This document shows, piece after piece, positions 49,944-58,237 of a DNA stretch of 64,000 bases. Where the stretch lies: assembly GCF_004015185.1 (NCBI RefSeq), contig NZ_CP025746.1, positions 6,155,776 to 6,219,775 of the forward strand, given 5' to 3'. The notes beneath the pieces are model-generated. The model was not told where the DNA came from. It saw only the letters and a list, made by a program, of their open reading frames with translations, and made no database searches. Positions within the stretch are counted from its first letter, which is position 1. Every line of letters begins with the position of its first letter. Source of the stretch: Clostridium manihotivorum (GTDB lineage: Bacteria > Bacillota > Clostridia > Clostridiales > Clostridiaceae). A program made the position numbers and the translations under genes.

Positions 49944-50120
49944 ATGATACTAATTGCATTTATGACTTTACTTACAATAATTATAAATTTACTGATAATT
50001 ATTGCTTTAAATCCTAATTCAAAATTCTGCGATTTTGAATTAGATATCAGTATTAAAAGTCTTAAAATTAAATTTAAGACAAAGGAAAAAAGTGCTCCGT
50101 CCACCAAACGCAAGCACTAA
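49944..50120 (+). CDS. Small membrane protein, copy 1 (58 aa)
   Basis: One hydrophobic helix (about 2-24) then an alternating cationic segment CDFELDISIKSLKIKFKTKEK (its pattern is polar/nonpolar, beta-like) and a short Ser/Pro/Lys tail. ATG 49944 is preferred: AAGGGG lies 9 bases upstream and the position matches copy 2; ATG 49932 overlaps that site. About 55-60% identical by eye to copy 2 at 52664, with the C-terminal half most alike. Function unknown; a membrane-active peptide or toxin is possible. Confidence 0.65.
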   Translation: MILIAFMTLLTIIINLLIIIALNPNSKFCDFELDISIKSLKIKFKTKEKSAPSTKRKH

Positions 50121-50149
50121 TTTCTATATTAGCTTTTAGATAAATCCAA

Positions 50150-50215
50150 TAGCCCTAAAACTAAAAAACGTTCTAGGATTGGCTTAGTGTTACAGCACTA
50201 AGCCTTTTCTTATTT
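50150..50215 (+). terminator. Conserved 3' region and terminator, locus 1
   Basis: GGCTTAGTG and CACTAAGCC form the terminator stem. The segment ATAGCCCTAAAACTAAAAAA and on to the stem is identical to locus 2. Confidence 0.8.
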
Positions 50216-50305
50216 ATATTATATCAAACCTAACTTAAAAATAAACTATAAATTTATCTAACTATAATTTTCACATTCAAAAATCCAATCTTCAACAGGA
50301 GAACT

Positions 50306-50842
50306 TTATACTTCAAACAATTTTACATCTTTTAGGCATATAGAAAGGTCATCAAATATATTAACTTTTACTTCATCTTCAAAAGAAAAAACACTTTCCT
50401 TTCCATCAAAATTAACCTTAATTGTCTTATCTAAATAATTGATTATCCAATATTCCTTAACACCTTTGCTTAAATATAGTTCTTTCTTTATTTCATTGTC
50501 CATTTTTATTGAACTTGGGCTAACTATTTCACAAACAAAATCAGGAATGGCTACAATATTATTATTTACTAGTTCAAATTTATTGTCGCATACTATAAAT
50601 AAATCAGGAACAATTGGCCTTTTCAATTCGCTTATATTTATTGGTTCTTCAGGATTTGATAAGTATAAGTCAGTTTTGTCAGGAAAAAGTTCACACTCTT
50701 TGCCATCCAAATAATTTGCTATTCTAATAAATATTTTCTTATAAACTACCCCATGATTTGGGTGCGGTGATGGACTCATGTATTTTATGCCGTTCACCCA
50801 TTCTACAGTAATATTATCATCATAGTAATTCAAGTTAGACAT
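50306..50842 (-). CDS. Uma2-family putative restriction endonuclease
   Basis: 178 aa PD-(D/E)XK-fold protein. VPDLFIVCD (about 90-98), PDFVCEIVSPSS (about 114-125) with Asp, Glu and downstream ELYLSKGVKEYWIIN (Lys, Trp) are the Uma2 hallmark. GAGGTGC precedes ATG. Soluble, single gene. Uma2 proteins are abundant in cyanobacteria and some Firmicutes, and their target is not established. Confidence 0.92.
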   Translation of the reverse strand: MSNLNYYDDNITVEWVNGIKYMSPSPHPNHGVVYKKIFIRIANYLDGKECELFPDKTDLYLSNPEEPINISELKRPIVPDLFIVCDNKFELVNNNIVAIPDFVCEIVSPSSIKMDNEIKKELYLSKGVKEYWIINYLDKTIKVNFDGKESVFSFEDEVKVNIFDDLSICLKDVKLFEV

Positions 50843-51052
50843 TTAAAGCACCTCTTCCTATATTTTATTCCGAGCCTATTCTTAAAGCTTATTATACCTT
50901 AATTGCAGTTATGGTTCCAATCCTTTTAATATTTTATGTTACTCATCTTTCCTTAAATATTCGTTTTGCTTCCATGTTTAACAGCGAATTTCTTAGTATT
51001 CTAATAACATTATGTTACTGTAGTTATATACCAAGCAAATCCTTTTGAATAT
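50843..51052. other. Gene-less gap
   Basis: AT-rich sequence between divergent-facing ends; apart from the promoter area of the Uma2 gene I see nothing. Confidence 0.4.
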
Positions 51053-51094
51053 AAAAACCATGGATAATAGTTACCAATATTATTCATGGTTTTT
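51053..51094 (-). terminator. Terminator of the GNAT gene
   Basis: AAAACCATG and CATGGTTTT (51053-51061, 51085-51093), with ATAATA/TATTAT inside. Confidence 0.75.
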
Positions 51095-51176
51095 GTGCCA
51101 TTAATTATATTTAACACCTAATGAGCTTAACTGTAAGATTTTAGTTGTCCAATAAAAATCACATAATATATTCAGT

Positions 51177-51743
51177 TTATATTGAACTTCTATCTATTCT
51201 CCACCATACTATTTCATCATTTTCTTTATACTTCACTGCACCAGCACTTTCTAAGACTTTATGTGAGGGTATGTTACCTTTTTCCGTATCTGCAATAACA
51301 CACTTTGCTTGTGGGTTTTTAAATACCCATTGTGCTATTGCCTTTAATGCTTCAGAAGCATATCCATTTTTTCTATATCTTTCAGTAATACCGTATCCAA
51401 CGATTACTTCACCAAACTTATTAGGATACCCCTTAAGCATAATAAATCCAACTATTTCTTTTGCCTCTTTTAGTATAACAGCCCAGTTAGTTAGCCATAG
51501 ATAATTTTTAGGATCTTCTAGTACCTTCTTTAATCTTACCTGCATGGCATATTGCATTTCCTCATCTAGTTCAGTATCAGTTACTCTTAATCCTAGATCA
51601 TATTGCATTTTTGCATAATTGTCTAATGATAGTTTAAGCTGGTGTGACTGCAATGGTAGTAAACTCAATCTTTCCGTTTCCAACACACAACCTTCATATT
51701 TTCCTTCTAAAGTGTTGCTTCTTATATTTAATTTACAATTCAT
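51177..51743 (-). CDS. GNAT-family N-acetyltransferase
   Basis: 188 aa from ATG 51743 (GGAGGCAAGG upstream). LETERLSLLPL near the N-terminus and the acetyl-CoA loop in GYGITERYRKNGYASEALKAI (about 118-138) place it with RimJ/RimL-like ribosomal-type acetyltransferases; CVIADTEKGNIPSHKVLESAG follows as usual. Substrate unknown. Monocistronic. Confidence 0.92.
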   Translation of the reverse strand: MNCKLNIRSNTLEGKYEGCVLETERLSLLPLQSHQLKLSLDNYAKMQYDLGLRVTDTELDEEMQYAMQVRLKKVLEDPKNYLWLTNWAVILKEAKEIVGFIMLKGYPNKFGEVIVGYGITERYRKNGYASEALKAIAQWVFKNPQAKCVIADTEKGNIPSHKVLESAGAVKYKENDEIVWWRIDRSSI

Positions 51744-51879
51744 TTTTACCTTGCCTCCATAAAATAAAAATCTGGACATAAATATCCACTGAAATAGTTC
51801 ATTAACTACTCCAATATAGCTAGTCGCATATTATGAAGGCATACTCAAGTATTCATTTTAACTATAAATCAAAATATCT

Positions 51880-51939
51880 TTAATCTGCTAAATTGGAAGT
51901 AGTCTTATATAAATTCTTAAATCTCAATATCTTATTCAT
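51880..51939 (-). CDS. Possible 19-aa peptide
   Basis: ATG 51939 follows GAAGGAG with good spacing; the frame ends at 51880. The peptide is basic and helical-looking (MNKILRFKNLYKTTSNLAD). It may be a vestige or chance, because nearby sequence resembles a decayed palindromic repeat. Confidence 0.2.
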   Translation of the reverse strand: MNKILRFKNLYKTTSNLAD

Positions 51940-52014
51940 TGGCAACAACTCCTTCAAATACTTCCAAGATACACTATAGCACAGTCTTTTGATAATATAT
52001 ACATTTATACTAAA

Positions 52015-52051
52015 AAACAGCACTAACATTTTAATAATATCAGTGCTGTTT
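52015..52051 (-). terminator. Terminator of the Cys-rich small gene
   Basis: AAACAGCACT (52015-52024) pairs with AGTGCTGTTT (52042-52051); T-rich on the - strand. Confidence 0.7.
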
Positions 52052-52177
52052 AGCTATTGTTTCCTATAATTTTATACTTTCATATTTGCATATAAAAGTA
52101 CTAAAGAATTTTAGTTATCCATTCCTTACATAAGGTTTTCTAGTGATAATTATTTTTACGTTAGTAAATAATATTTA

Positions 52178-52351
52178 CTAATTATCAATATCACTATTAT
52201 CATGCTCTGAAACATAAAAACAAATAGGAGCATGCATTTCATAGCAACTTTCACACATTTCCTTTAAACATTCTGGACATTCTGCCATATCCTCTTCATC
52301 GAAGTACTCTTCACATAGCTGACATTCTATCATACATTTTTCTCCATCCAT
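52178..52351 (-). CDS. Small Cys-rich zinc-binding-like protein
   Basis: 57 aa with nine Cys and one key His: CxxxCQLC, CPEC, CESCYEMHAPIC. The order resembles a B-box or treble-clef zinc finger, so one or two zinc ions are likely. Acidic ends. No strong ribosome binding site before ATG 52351, which lowers confidence in the start. Followed by a terminator. Function unknown. Confidence 0.6.
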   Translation of the reverse strand: MDGEKCMIECQLCEEYFDEEDMAECPECLKEMCESCYEMHAPICFYVSEHDNSDIDN

Positions 52352-52548
52352 TTTCTATTGTTTTATCAACATAGCAAATTCTTTTATCTCTTTCCTTTAC
52401 CTTATCCAATAATTATATAATAAGATGAGGTATATTTCCCCTAAGTCTTAACCTTGCATATTCACTTTTTAATTTTACTTAGTTTTTTATATTACATAAT
52501 CTATATTTTATTCTTTATATATTACTGCACTTAACATAAGAATCATGC

Positions 52549-52554
52549 TATACT
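52549..52554 (+). promoter_or_regulatory. Extended -10 promoter, small-protein locus 2
   Basis: ATGCTATACTAT, identical in core to locus 1. Start of transcription expected near 52561. Confidence 0.55.
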
Positions 52555-52559
52555 ATGCA

Positions 52560-52663
52560 GGTAAAAATTCGTAACCGTAGAAGTGGATGGCTACGGTGGT
52601 TGTACGTTTCCGCCTTGGGCTATTGGTGAATTTTCATCATAGCTTAAGGGGGTGGTATTGGAT
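52560..52663 (+). promoter_or_regulatory. Structured leader of small-protein locus 2
   Basis: ACCGTAG/CTACGGT hairpin (U-G of locus 1 becomes U-A, a pairing-preserving change), then GCTAT/ATAGC within CCGCCTT/AAGGGGG covering the ribosome binding site. Short frames at 52583-52642 (19 codons) and 52587-52667 (26 codons, stop overlapping the next ATG) are open. Confidence 0.6.
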
Positions 52664-52834
52664 ATGATACTAATTAGTTGTTTATTTCTAATAACTATTA
52701 TAATTATGTTAGTTATGATTATAGGATTAAAACCAACTTCAAAATCTTGTGATTTTGAAATTAACTTTAGTATTAAAGGTCTTAAAGTAAAATTTACGAC
52801 AAAAGAAAAAAGTTCTCCATCCAGCAAGAAGTAG
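52664..52834 (+). CDS. Small membrane protein, copy 2 (56 aa)
   Basis: Helix at about 2-22 followed by SCDFEINFSIKGLKVKFTTK and a Ser-rich tail. ATG 52664 has GGGGGTG 9 bases upstream. Paralogue of 49944-50120. Promoter, leader, start context and terminator are all shared, so the whole transcription unit was duplicated. Candidate roles: membrane-stress peptide, type I toxin-like peptide, or small regulator; none is proven. Confidence 0.65.
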   Translation: MILISCLFLITIIIMLVMIIGLKPTSKSCDFEINFSIKGLKVKFTTKEKSSPSSKK

Positions 52835-52868
52835 AACTTTTTCTTAGCTTAGTTTATTTAACTAAAAT

Positions 52869-52940
52869 ATAATAGCCCTAAAACTAAAAAACGTTCTAGG
52901 ATTGGCTTAGTGTTACAGCACTAAGCCTCTTATTATTTAT
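52869..52940 (+). terminator. Conserved 3' region and terminator, locus 2
   Basis: Same GGCTTAGTG/CACTAAGCC hairpin and upstream tract as locus 1; similarity continues some 40 bases beyond the T run. Confidence 0.8.
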
Positions 52941-53296
52941 ATTATATCAAATGTTCCTTAGAAATAAACTATAAATTTGCTTAAATACACTTTTATTTTA
53001 AAATTTAAAAATATATTTGCATTAAAATTAATTGGTTATACTAGAAAGTTTCAGCTGTTCAGCAAAAGCATATCTGGGATTTATTCTTATCTTACATATA
53101 TTTATCTATAAATTTACTTTATCCAAAGCCATTACATCTTTTATCCTTGCTATAGCTTTTATCATTATTTTCTTTATGCTCATATTTTTGTCTACCAAGA
53201 TTACCTTGAATCTCAGCTTCTCTAAAAATTAATGCAGTATCTCCCAAAGTAGTCTTTGTATAAGTACCTAATCAAAAACTACATATAACCCAAAAA
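52941..53296. other. Gap without a confident gene
   Basis: A 66-codon hydrophobic frame starts at TTG 53032 but has no ribosome binding site. Otherwise AT-rich and featureless. Confidence 0.4.
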
Positions 53297-53337
53297 GAGC
53301 ATCCCTAGATTTGATTTACACAAATCTAGGGATGCTC
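53297..53337 (-). terminator. Terminator of the ABC-F gene
   Basis: GAGCATCCCTAGATTTG (53297-53313) is exactly complementary to 53321-53337. Confidence 0.85.
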
Positions 53338-53342
53338 CTTAA

Positions 53343-54899
53343 CTATACTATTTTAGTTGTCCATTCCTCACAATTCCAAATTTCAGTCACTACATCATGA
53401 TAAAACTCAGGTTCGTGGCAAACTAATAATATAGTTCCTTTATATTCTTTTAAAGCCCTCTTAAGCTCATCCTTTGCATCTACATCTAAGTGGTTTGTAG
53501 GCTCATCCAGTATCAATATATTAGTTTCATTATTTATTAGTTTAGCTAATCTAACCTTAGCAGCTTCTCCCCCTGAAAGTACCATTACCATGCTTTCTAT
53601 GTGCTTTGTAGTTAATCCGCACTTTGCAAGAGCAGCACGTACTTCATATTGAGTATATCCAGGGAACTCCTGCCAAAATTCTTCGATGCAAGTATTCGTA
53701 TTTCCTTCTCTGCTTTCTTGCTCGAAGTATCCAATATACTGATAGTCTCCAAGAGCAACTTCTCCACTTATAGGCTTGATTTGCCCCATTAAACTCTTAA
53801 GAAGAGTAGTTTTTCCTAATCCATTAGACCCAACTAAAGCAATTTTTTGACCTCTTTCCATATAAAGATTAAGAGGCTTTGTAAGTGGGTGGTCATAACC
53901 AATAACTAAGTCTTTTGTTTCAAAAATTACTTTTCCAGAAGCTCTTGCTGTCTTAAAGTTAAAGGTTGGTTTTGGTTTCTCTTGACTCAATTCAATTCTA
54001 TCAATTTTATCAAGTTTCTTCTGTCTAGATTTAGCCATGTTTGCAGTGGCTACATTAGCCTTATTTCTAGCAACAAAATCCTCTAATCTCGCTATTTCAG
54101 CCTGTTGTCTTTCGTAAGCTTGCTCTAATTGTTTTTTCTTTGCCTCATATATTCTTTCAAACTCCTCGTAATTACCAACATATCTGTTAAGCTGCCTATT
54201 TTCTACATGATATATTAGATTGATTACCGAGTTTAAAAATGGAATATCGTGAGATATTAGTATAAAAGCATTTTCATAGGAATTTAAAAATCTTTTAAGC
54301 CATTCAATATGAGCTTCATCTAAATAGTTAGTAGGCTCGTCTAAAAGTAATATATCTGGAGTTTCTAAAAGAAGCTTAGCAAGTAATACCTTTGTTCTTT
54401 GTCCTCCACTTAAATTGGTAACATCTTTATCTAGCCCAACATCTAAAAGACCTAACCCCTTAGCCGTTTCTTCAACCTTAGCATCAATAACATAAAATCC
54501 ATTATTATCCAGCATATCCTGAATTACTGCTGTTCTTTCCAACATTGCATTAAGTTCGTCTTCGCTAACCTCTCCCATTTTTCCATAGAGTTCATTCATT
54601 TCAGCTTCTGCATCAAACAAATATTGAAAAGCTCCTCTTAAAATATCTCTTATTGTTTGTCCGCTCTGAAGTACTGCGTGCTGATCCATATAACCAACTC
54701 TCACTCTGTTGCTCCACTCAACCTTTCCTTCATCAGGCATAAGCTTTCCAGTTATTATATTCATAAACGTTGATTTACCTTCACCATTGGCACCGATAAA
54801 ACCTATATGCTCTCCCTTAAGTAGTCTAAAGGATACATCTTCAAATATAGCTCTATCACCAAAACCGTGGCTTAGATTCTTAACTGTAAGTATACTCAT
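53343..54899 (-). CDS. ABC-F family ATPase
   Basis: 518 aa, two ATP-binding domains and no membrane helices. Domain 1: Walker A GANGEGKST, signature LSGGQRTK, Walker B LLLDEPTNYLD. Linker rich in Glu/Arg/Lys (about 240-310), the ribosome-facing arm. Domain 2: GSNGLGKTT, LSGGEAAK, LILDEPTNHLD. ABC-F proteins act on ribosomes, some giving antibiotic protection; this one most resembles the YbiT/YkpA branch by length. ATG 54899 is chosen (GAGGAG upstream); an earlier opening has none. Confidence 0.93.
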   Translation of the reverse strand: MSILTVKNLSHGFGDRAIFEDVSFRLLKGEHIGFIGANGEGKSTFMNIITGKLMPDEGKVEWSNRVRVGYMDQHAVLQSGQTIRDILRGAFQYLFDAEAEMNELYGKMGEVSEDELNAMLERTAVIQDMLDNNGFYVIDAKVEETAKGLGLLDVGLDKDVTNLSGGQRTKVLLAKLLLETPDILLLDEPTNYLDEAHIEWLKRFLNSYENAFILISHDIPFLNSVINLIYHVENRQLNRYVGNYEEFERIYEAKKKQLEQAYERQQAEIARLEDFVARNKANVATANMAKSRQKKLDKIDRIELSQEKPKPTFNFKTARASGKVIFETKDLVIGYDHPLTKPLNLYMERGQKIALVGSNGLGKTTLLKSLMGQIKPISGEVALGDYQYIGYFEQESREGNTNTCIEEFWQEFPGYTQYEVRAALAKCGLTTKHIESMVMVLSGGEAAKVRLAKLINNETNILILDEPTNHLDVDAKDELKRALKEYKGTILLVCHEPEFYHDVVTEIWNCEEWTTKIV

Positions 54900-55266
54900 T
54901 ATTATTCTCCTCTTCCTTATATATTCTCGTTTAAACCCGCATGTTTCCAATAAATTCTTAACTTCTTAACTTTTTAAATTGTTATATTTATTTAATCACA
55001 TAATTATATACTTTTAAATTCTTATAATGTTAAAAATACTTAATGTTATATTTAATTCAGCATATTTATTAAGACTTTGAGTCATTATAAATAATTTATA
55101 ATATTAATTGTATATTCTTTAATTGCCTTCATTAATAATACCTAATTCAGTCCCTTTAAATAAAGGTATAACATCCTGTACTTCTTAAATATAATTTTTT
55201 ATAATACCATCAATATTTTAAGGTATCAAACAGCTTGTTGTCAAAAGAAATTCTTACTATTATAGT
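54900..55266. other. Gene-less gap upstream of the ABC-F gene
   Basis: AT-rich, no frame with a ribosome binding site, no repeat recognised. Confidence 0.4.
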
Positions 55267-55315
55267 AAAAAGACCTTCTACTTAAACTTACGCTTATGTA
55301 GAAGGTCTTTTAATT
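55267..55315 (-). terminator. Strong terminator between potD and ABC-F
   Basis: AAAAGACCTTCTAC and GTAGAAGGTCTTTT form a 14-bp stem; T run on both sides. Probably ends the potD transcript after the R3 element. Confidence 0.8.
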
Positions 55316-55432
55316 ATATTGTTTTTATTTGAAAATGATTTATTAAGGATGCACTTTTAATACGAAAACTGTTTTAAAGTCTCCTCACATTTGTGAACTG
55401 ATGCTTTGAAGATATAAACTTTAGGCTATGTT

Positions 55433-55555
55433 TAATAATATTGTTGAAATTAAGTGGTCATGAAGGAGATGCTCTATGAGTGAGCAATTAGCGCAAGCTC
55501 ATCTAAGCATCAGATGACTGACCGCTTAATTTCACCCCGGTACTTGAACAGAGCC
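55433..55555. repeat. Palindromic element R3, copy B
   Basis: Nested stems: GGCTATGTT / AACAGAGCC (55433-55441, 55547-55555), TGAAATTAAGTGGTCA / TGACCGCTTAATTTCA (55445-55460, 55519-55534), GATGCT/AGCATC and TGAGC/GCTCA. A near-complete 123-base hairpin. Confidence 0.65.
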
Positions 55556-55593
55556 AAACTTTAAGCTGAAGAGTACAACTTATGAATAGAATA

Positions 55594-56643
55594 CTATTTT
55601 GCAGACTTAACCTCTAACCATGCCTCATCGTATAGCTTTAGTTGTTCACCTAGATCTCTGTAATTTTCGCACTTATCTAGCACTTCCTTAGGCAGATATG
55701 CATTTTTATTATTCTTGATCTTGTCGTCTTGTGCCTCTCTTGCTTCCTTTTGAGGAGTTGTATAGCCAACTTCTGCGGCATTTCTTAGAGAAGGATCTTT
55801 TTCACATAAGAAGTTTATAAACATTTCTGCTTCTTTTTTATGTTTTGCTCCTTTTGGCACTGCTAAAGAATCAACCCAGAAGTTAGCGCCTTCCTTAGGT
55901 ACTATATACTTTAGATATGGGTATTTATCTTGAAGGTTCAAGCCTTCTCCTGACCAAATTACTGCCAGTTTACCTTCACCTGCTACCATTCGGTCCTTTA
56001 CTTCATCATCCACATATGCTCTTACTAAGGGCTTTTGTTTTATAAGCTCTTCCTTTGCTTTGTTTATTTCACTTTTATCTGTTGTGTTTAAAGAATATCC
56101 AAGCCTCTTCAAGGATACCCCTAAGGCATCTCTTTGAGCATCAAGCATAAATATTTCTCCTTTATACTTTGTGTCCCAAAGAATATTCCAAGAATCTACT
56201 GGTTCCTTGACTAAGTTTGTATTATATATTATTCCTATGGTTCCAGACATATAAGGCACAGAATATTTGTTGCCAGGATCAAAAGATCTATTCAAATAGT
56301 CTGAGTCAATCTTATCCATGTTAGGTATGTTGTTAAAGTCTAGTTTTTCTAACAGGTTTTCCTTTATCATCTTTTCAACCATATAGTCCGAAGGAACCAC
56401 TATATCATAGTTTGTTTTTCCTGACTTTACCGCTTGATACATAAATTCATTTGTATCATAGGTATTATAGTTTATCTTTATGTCATACTTATTCTCGAAC
56501 TCCTTTATAAGTCCTTCATCTATGTTCTCTCCCCAGTTAAATACATCTAAAATCTTTTGTTCCTTTTTACTGCTGCAAGCTGTAAGGGAAATAGTTAATA
56601 CTATGGTAAATAAAATAGTAATTATTTTATATTTATGTTTCAT
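55594..56643 (-). CDS. potD: Spermidine/putrescine-binding lipoprotein
   Basis: 349 aa from ATG 56643 (AGGAGG upstream). Signal peptide with lipobox LTAC; then the PotD/PotF pattern VFNWGENIDEGLIKEFENKY, YDIVVPSDYMVEKMI, VPYMSGTIGIIYNT, AVIWSGEG and FWVDSLAVPKGAKHK. Captures polyamines outside the membrane and delivers them to an ABC importer. No potABC genes are adjacent here, unlike the usual operon, so it is an orphan or partners with genes elsewhere. Confidence 0.9.
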   Translation of the reverse strand: MKHKYKIITILFTIVLTISLTACSSKKEQKILDVFNWGENIDEGLIKEFENKYDIKINYNTYDTNEFMYQAVKSGKTNYDIVVPSDYMVEKMIKENLLEKLDFNNIPNMDKIDSDYLNRSFDPGNKYSVPYMSGTIGIIYNTNLVKEPVDSWNILWDTKYKGEIFMLDAQRDALGVSLKRLGYSLNTTDKSEINKAKEELIKQKPLVRAYVDDEVKDRMVAGEGKLAVIWSGEGLNLQDKYPYLKYIVPKEGANFWVDSLAVPKGAKHKKEAEMFINFLCEKDPSLRNAAEVGYTTPQKEAREAQDDKIKNNKNAYLPKEVLDKCENYRDLGEQLKLYDEAWLEVKSAK

Positions 56644-56852
56644 CGATATAAGCCTCCTGTATATATTAATAATCATTCTCATAAACACTTGATTATTTTA
56701 CCACATAACTTATCATATTTAAATAAAACTTGTAAAAGAACTATAGATAAAAATCACTAAAGGGATTTAATACTTTCCTAATCAATTGCTCCAAAGACTA
56801 GAGATTACTGGGCTTACATAGCAAGAAGTCTTATACTTTACTAAAAAGCAAA

Positions 56853-56896
56853 AAATCATGCACAAGTTAGGGCTTACCCATTTTTGTACATGATTT
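56853..56896 (-). terminator. Terminator of the CPBP gene
   Basis: AAATCATGCACAA and TTTGTACATGATTT form a stem with one bulge, T-rich after. Confidence 0.7.
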
Positions 56897-56948
56897 AAAT
56901 CATTAATATCAGTATTTTATTTTACCAATGGAATATTTGTATAAATTT

Positions 56949-57905
56949 CTATGCAATAAATATCATATATACTAAATAAATAATTACTGTAGCTATGAAT
57001 GGTATGTTTATGATATTATCTTTTTCTAAAGCTATGTCTCCATCAAATCCTGCTGTTCTACCATCTCCTGCTAAAGCTAATTCATAGCTGTCCACAACAC
57101 CTCTTTGCTCTGCTGCCTCTTTTAGCTTCTTAATACATATAGAAACTAAAGCTGCAAATATCAGTGCAATAAAGCCAAAGGTAAGCACTGTATTTATCTT
57201 TTGATTTAAAGGTAATTGTCTTAATGAGTAATTTTGTTGATTTGCTGCTGCAAGTTTTGTAAAAGGCGCAAGTAAAGCTTGCATTGTAACCTGAATACCA
57301 TTTACAGTAAAGTGGCATATCATAGATACAAATATACTGTTAGTCACTCTAACCATGTATGCAAAAAGTGCACCTAAGGCAGCTGCATAAAGGAATTGCT
57401 GTCCATTCAAGTGGAATATTCCAAATAATAATCCTATCATTAACGAAGCTTTTAGCTTGCTTTTATTATTATATCCTGATAGTACTATACCTCTCATGGT
57501 TATTTCCTCTGTTATAGCTGGTGTAACTGCTACAACTAAAAGCATCATCCAGTAAGGTAAATCTCTCATCACATTCATAGCCTTCGCAACATCGTTGTCA
57601 AAGAAAAATGATGTTATAAGAGAAAAAAGCGTCATAACCGGTTGAGATAAAATTGCTATTAGTATTGCATACCCGATTTCCTTACCACTAATCTTATTAA
57701 ATCTAAAGGTTTCTTTTACTGAAGCCTTTGTTATCACAACATATATAACAGCAGGCACAAGGAAGAATAACGCATGGACAGTCATTAACAACTCTCCGTA
57801 ATTAAATCCTAAAGCCATAAGCGGCCTTCTTACAATATATGGACCTACCATAGATACTAGTAAAACTATAAAGAAATACAAATTTGATTTAAATACTGGT
57901 TTCAT
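56949..57905 (-). CDS. CPBP intramembrane metalloprotease
   Basis: 318 aa with eight or so helices. Motif 1 TEEITMRG (about 132-139, the two Glu and Arg), motif 2 FGIFHLN (about 159-165, His) and a third conserved segment MICHFTVNG (about 193-201, His). These are the CAAX-protease/bacteriocin-processing pattern. Acts within the membrane on an unknown substrate; some members give bacteriocin self-immunity. AAGGAGAG precedes ATG. Monocistronic. Confidence 0.9.
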   Translation of the reverse strand: MKPVFKSNLYFFIVLLVSMVGPYIVRRPLMALGFNYGELLMTVHALFFLVPAVIYVVITKASVKETFRFNKISGKEIGYAILIAILSQPVMTLFSLITSFFFDNDVAKAMNVMRDLPYWMMLLVVAVTPAITEEITMRGIVLSGYNNKSKLKASLMIGLLFGIFHLNGQQFLYAAALGALFAYMVRVTNSIFVSMICHFTVNGIQVTMQALLAPFTKLAAANQQNYSLRQLPLNQKINTVLTFGFIALIFAALVSICIKKLKEAAEQRGVVDSYELALAGDGRTAGFDGDIALEKDNIINIPFIATVIIYLVYMIFIA

Positions 57906-57983
57906 AAATCTCTCCTTACCATTTAATTTATATACCTAAATACTTTATATTTATTTTTGGGGTATGTATATTTTTTTAGTTTC

Positions 57984-58035
57984 GGGAGACAATTATTAGT
58001 GTAGATAACTTTTATATTAAATTGCCTCTCCCCCA
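57984..58035 (-). promoter_or_regulatory. Hairpin in the CPBP leader
   Basis: GGGAGACAATT and AATTGCCTCTCCC can pair, about 80-130 bases upstream of the CPBP ATG. Leader structure or a weak terminator. Confidence 0.35.
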
Positions 58036-58051
58036 TTTTATTTAATATAGA

Positions 58052-58100
58052 AAATTCCTCTTTTAGTGATGGTTCTCCTAGCTTAAAGAGGAATTTTTAT
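58052..58100 (-). terminator. Terminator of the metH-cinA operon
   Basis: AAATTCCTCTTT (58052-58063) and AAAGAGGAATTT (58085-58096); T-rich both ways. It follows cinA and the R1b repeats. Confidence 0.7.
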
Positions 58101-58133
58101 TTTGTTTATCGGTACAATATAAGAAAATGATAT

Positions 58134-58237
58134 CATAGGTATCCTTTACGAAAACTTTATTTATACATGTTCTATAATAGCGTTTTTTTTGGATTATAGG
58201 GCATGCATTAATTAATAGTTGAAATTGGATACCTATA
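58134..58237. repeat. Palindromic element R1b1 (tandem, diverged)
   Basis: 104 bases. Ends (reversed) TATAG-GTATCCA-ATTTCA and CATAG-GTATCCT-TTACGA; heptamers pair. Shares its terminal TATA (58234-58237) with R1b2. Confidence 0.75.

Noticed and set aside
49826..50113. 95-codon - strand frame over small-protein locus 1 and its counterpart at 52591-52827
   Set aside because: It is the antisense of the conserved leader and gene; similarity between the two follows from the + strand conservation, and no ribosome binding site or promoter was seen.
53032..53232. 66-codon hydrophobic frame on + strand
   Set aside because: TTG start without any ribosome binding site; composition is what AT-rich noise gives.
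55338..55423. Possible tenth heptamer-family palindrome
   Set aside because: Boxes are too degraded: only an ATTAAGGATGCACTTTT-like left end and no matching right end.
56746..56806. AAAAATCACTAAAG similarity to the 41-bp arm of the IS4-type element
   Set aside because: Only 14 bases match and the continuation diverges; most likely chance in AT-rich sequence.
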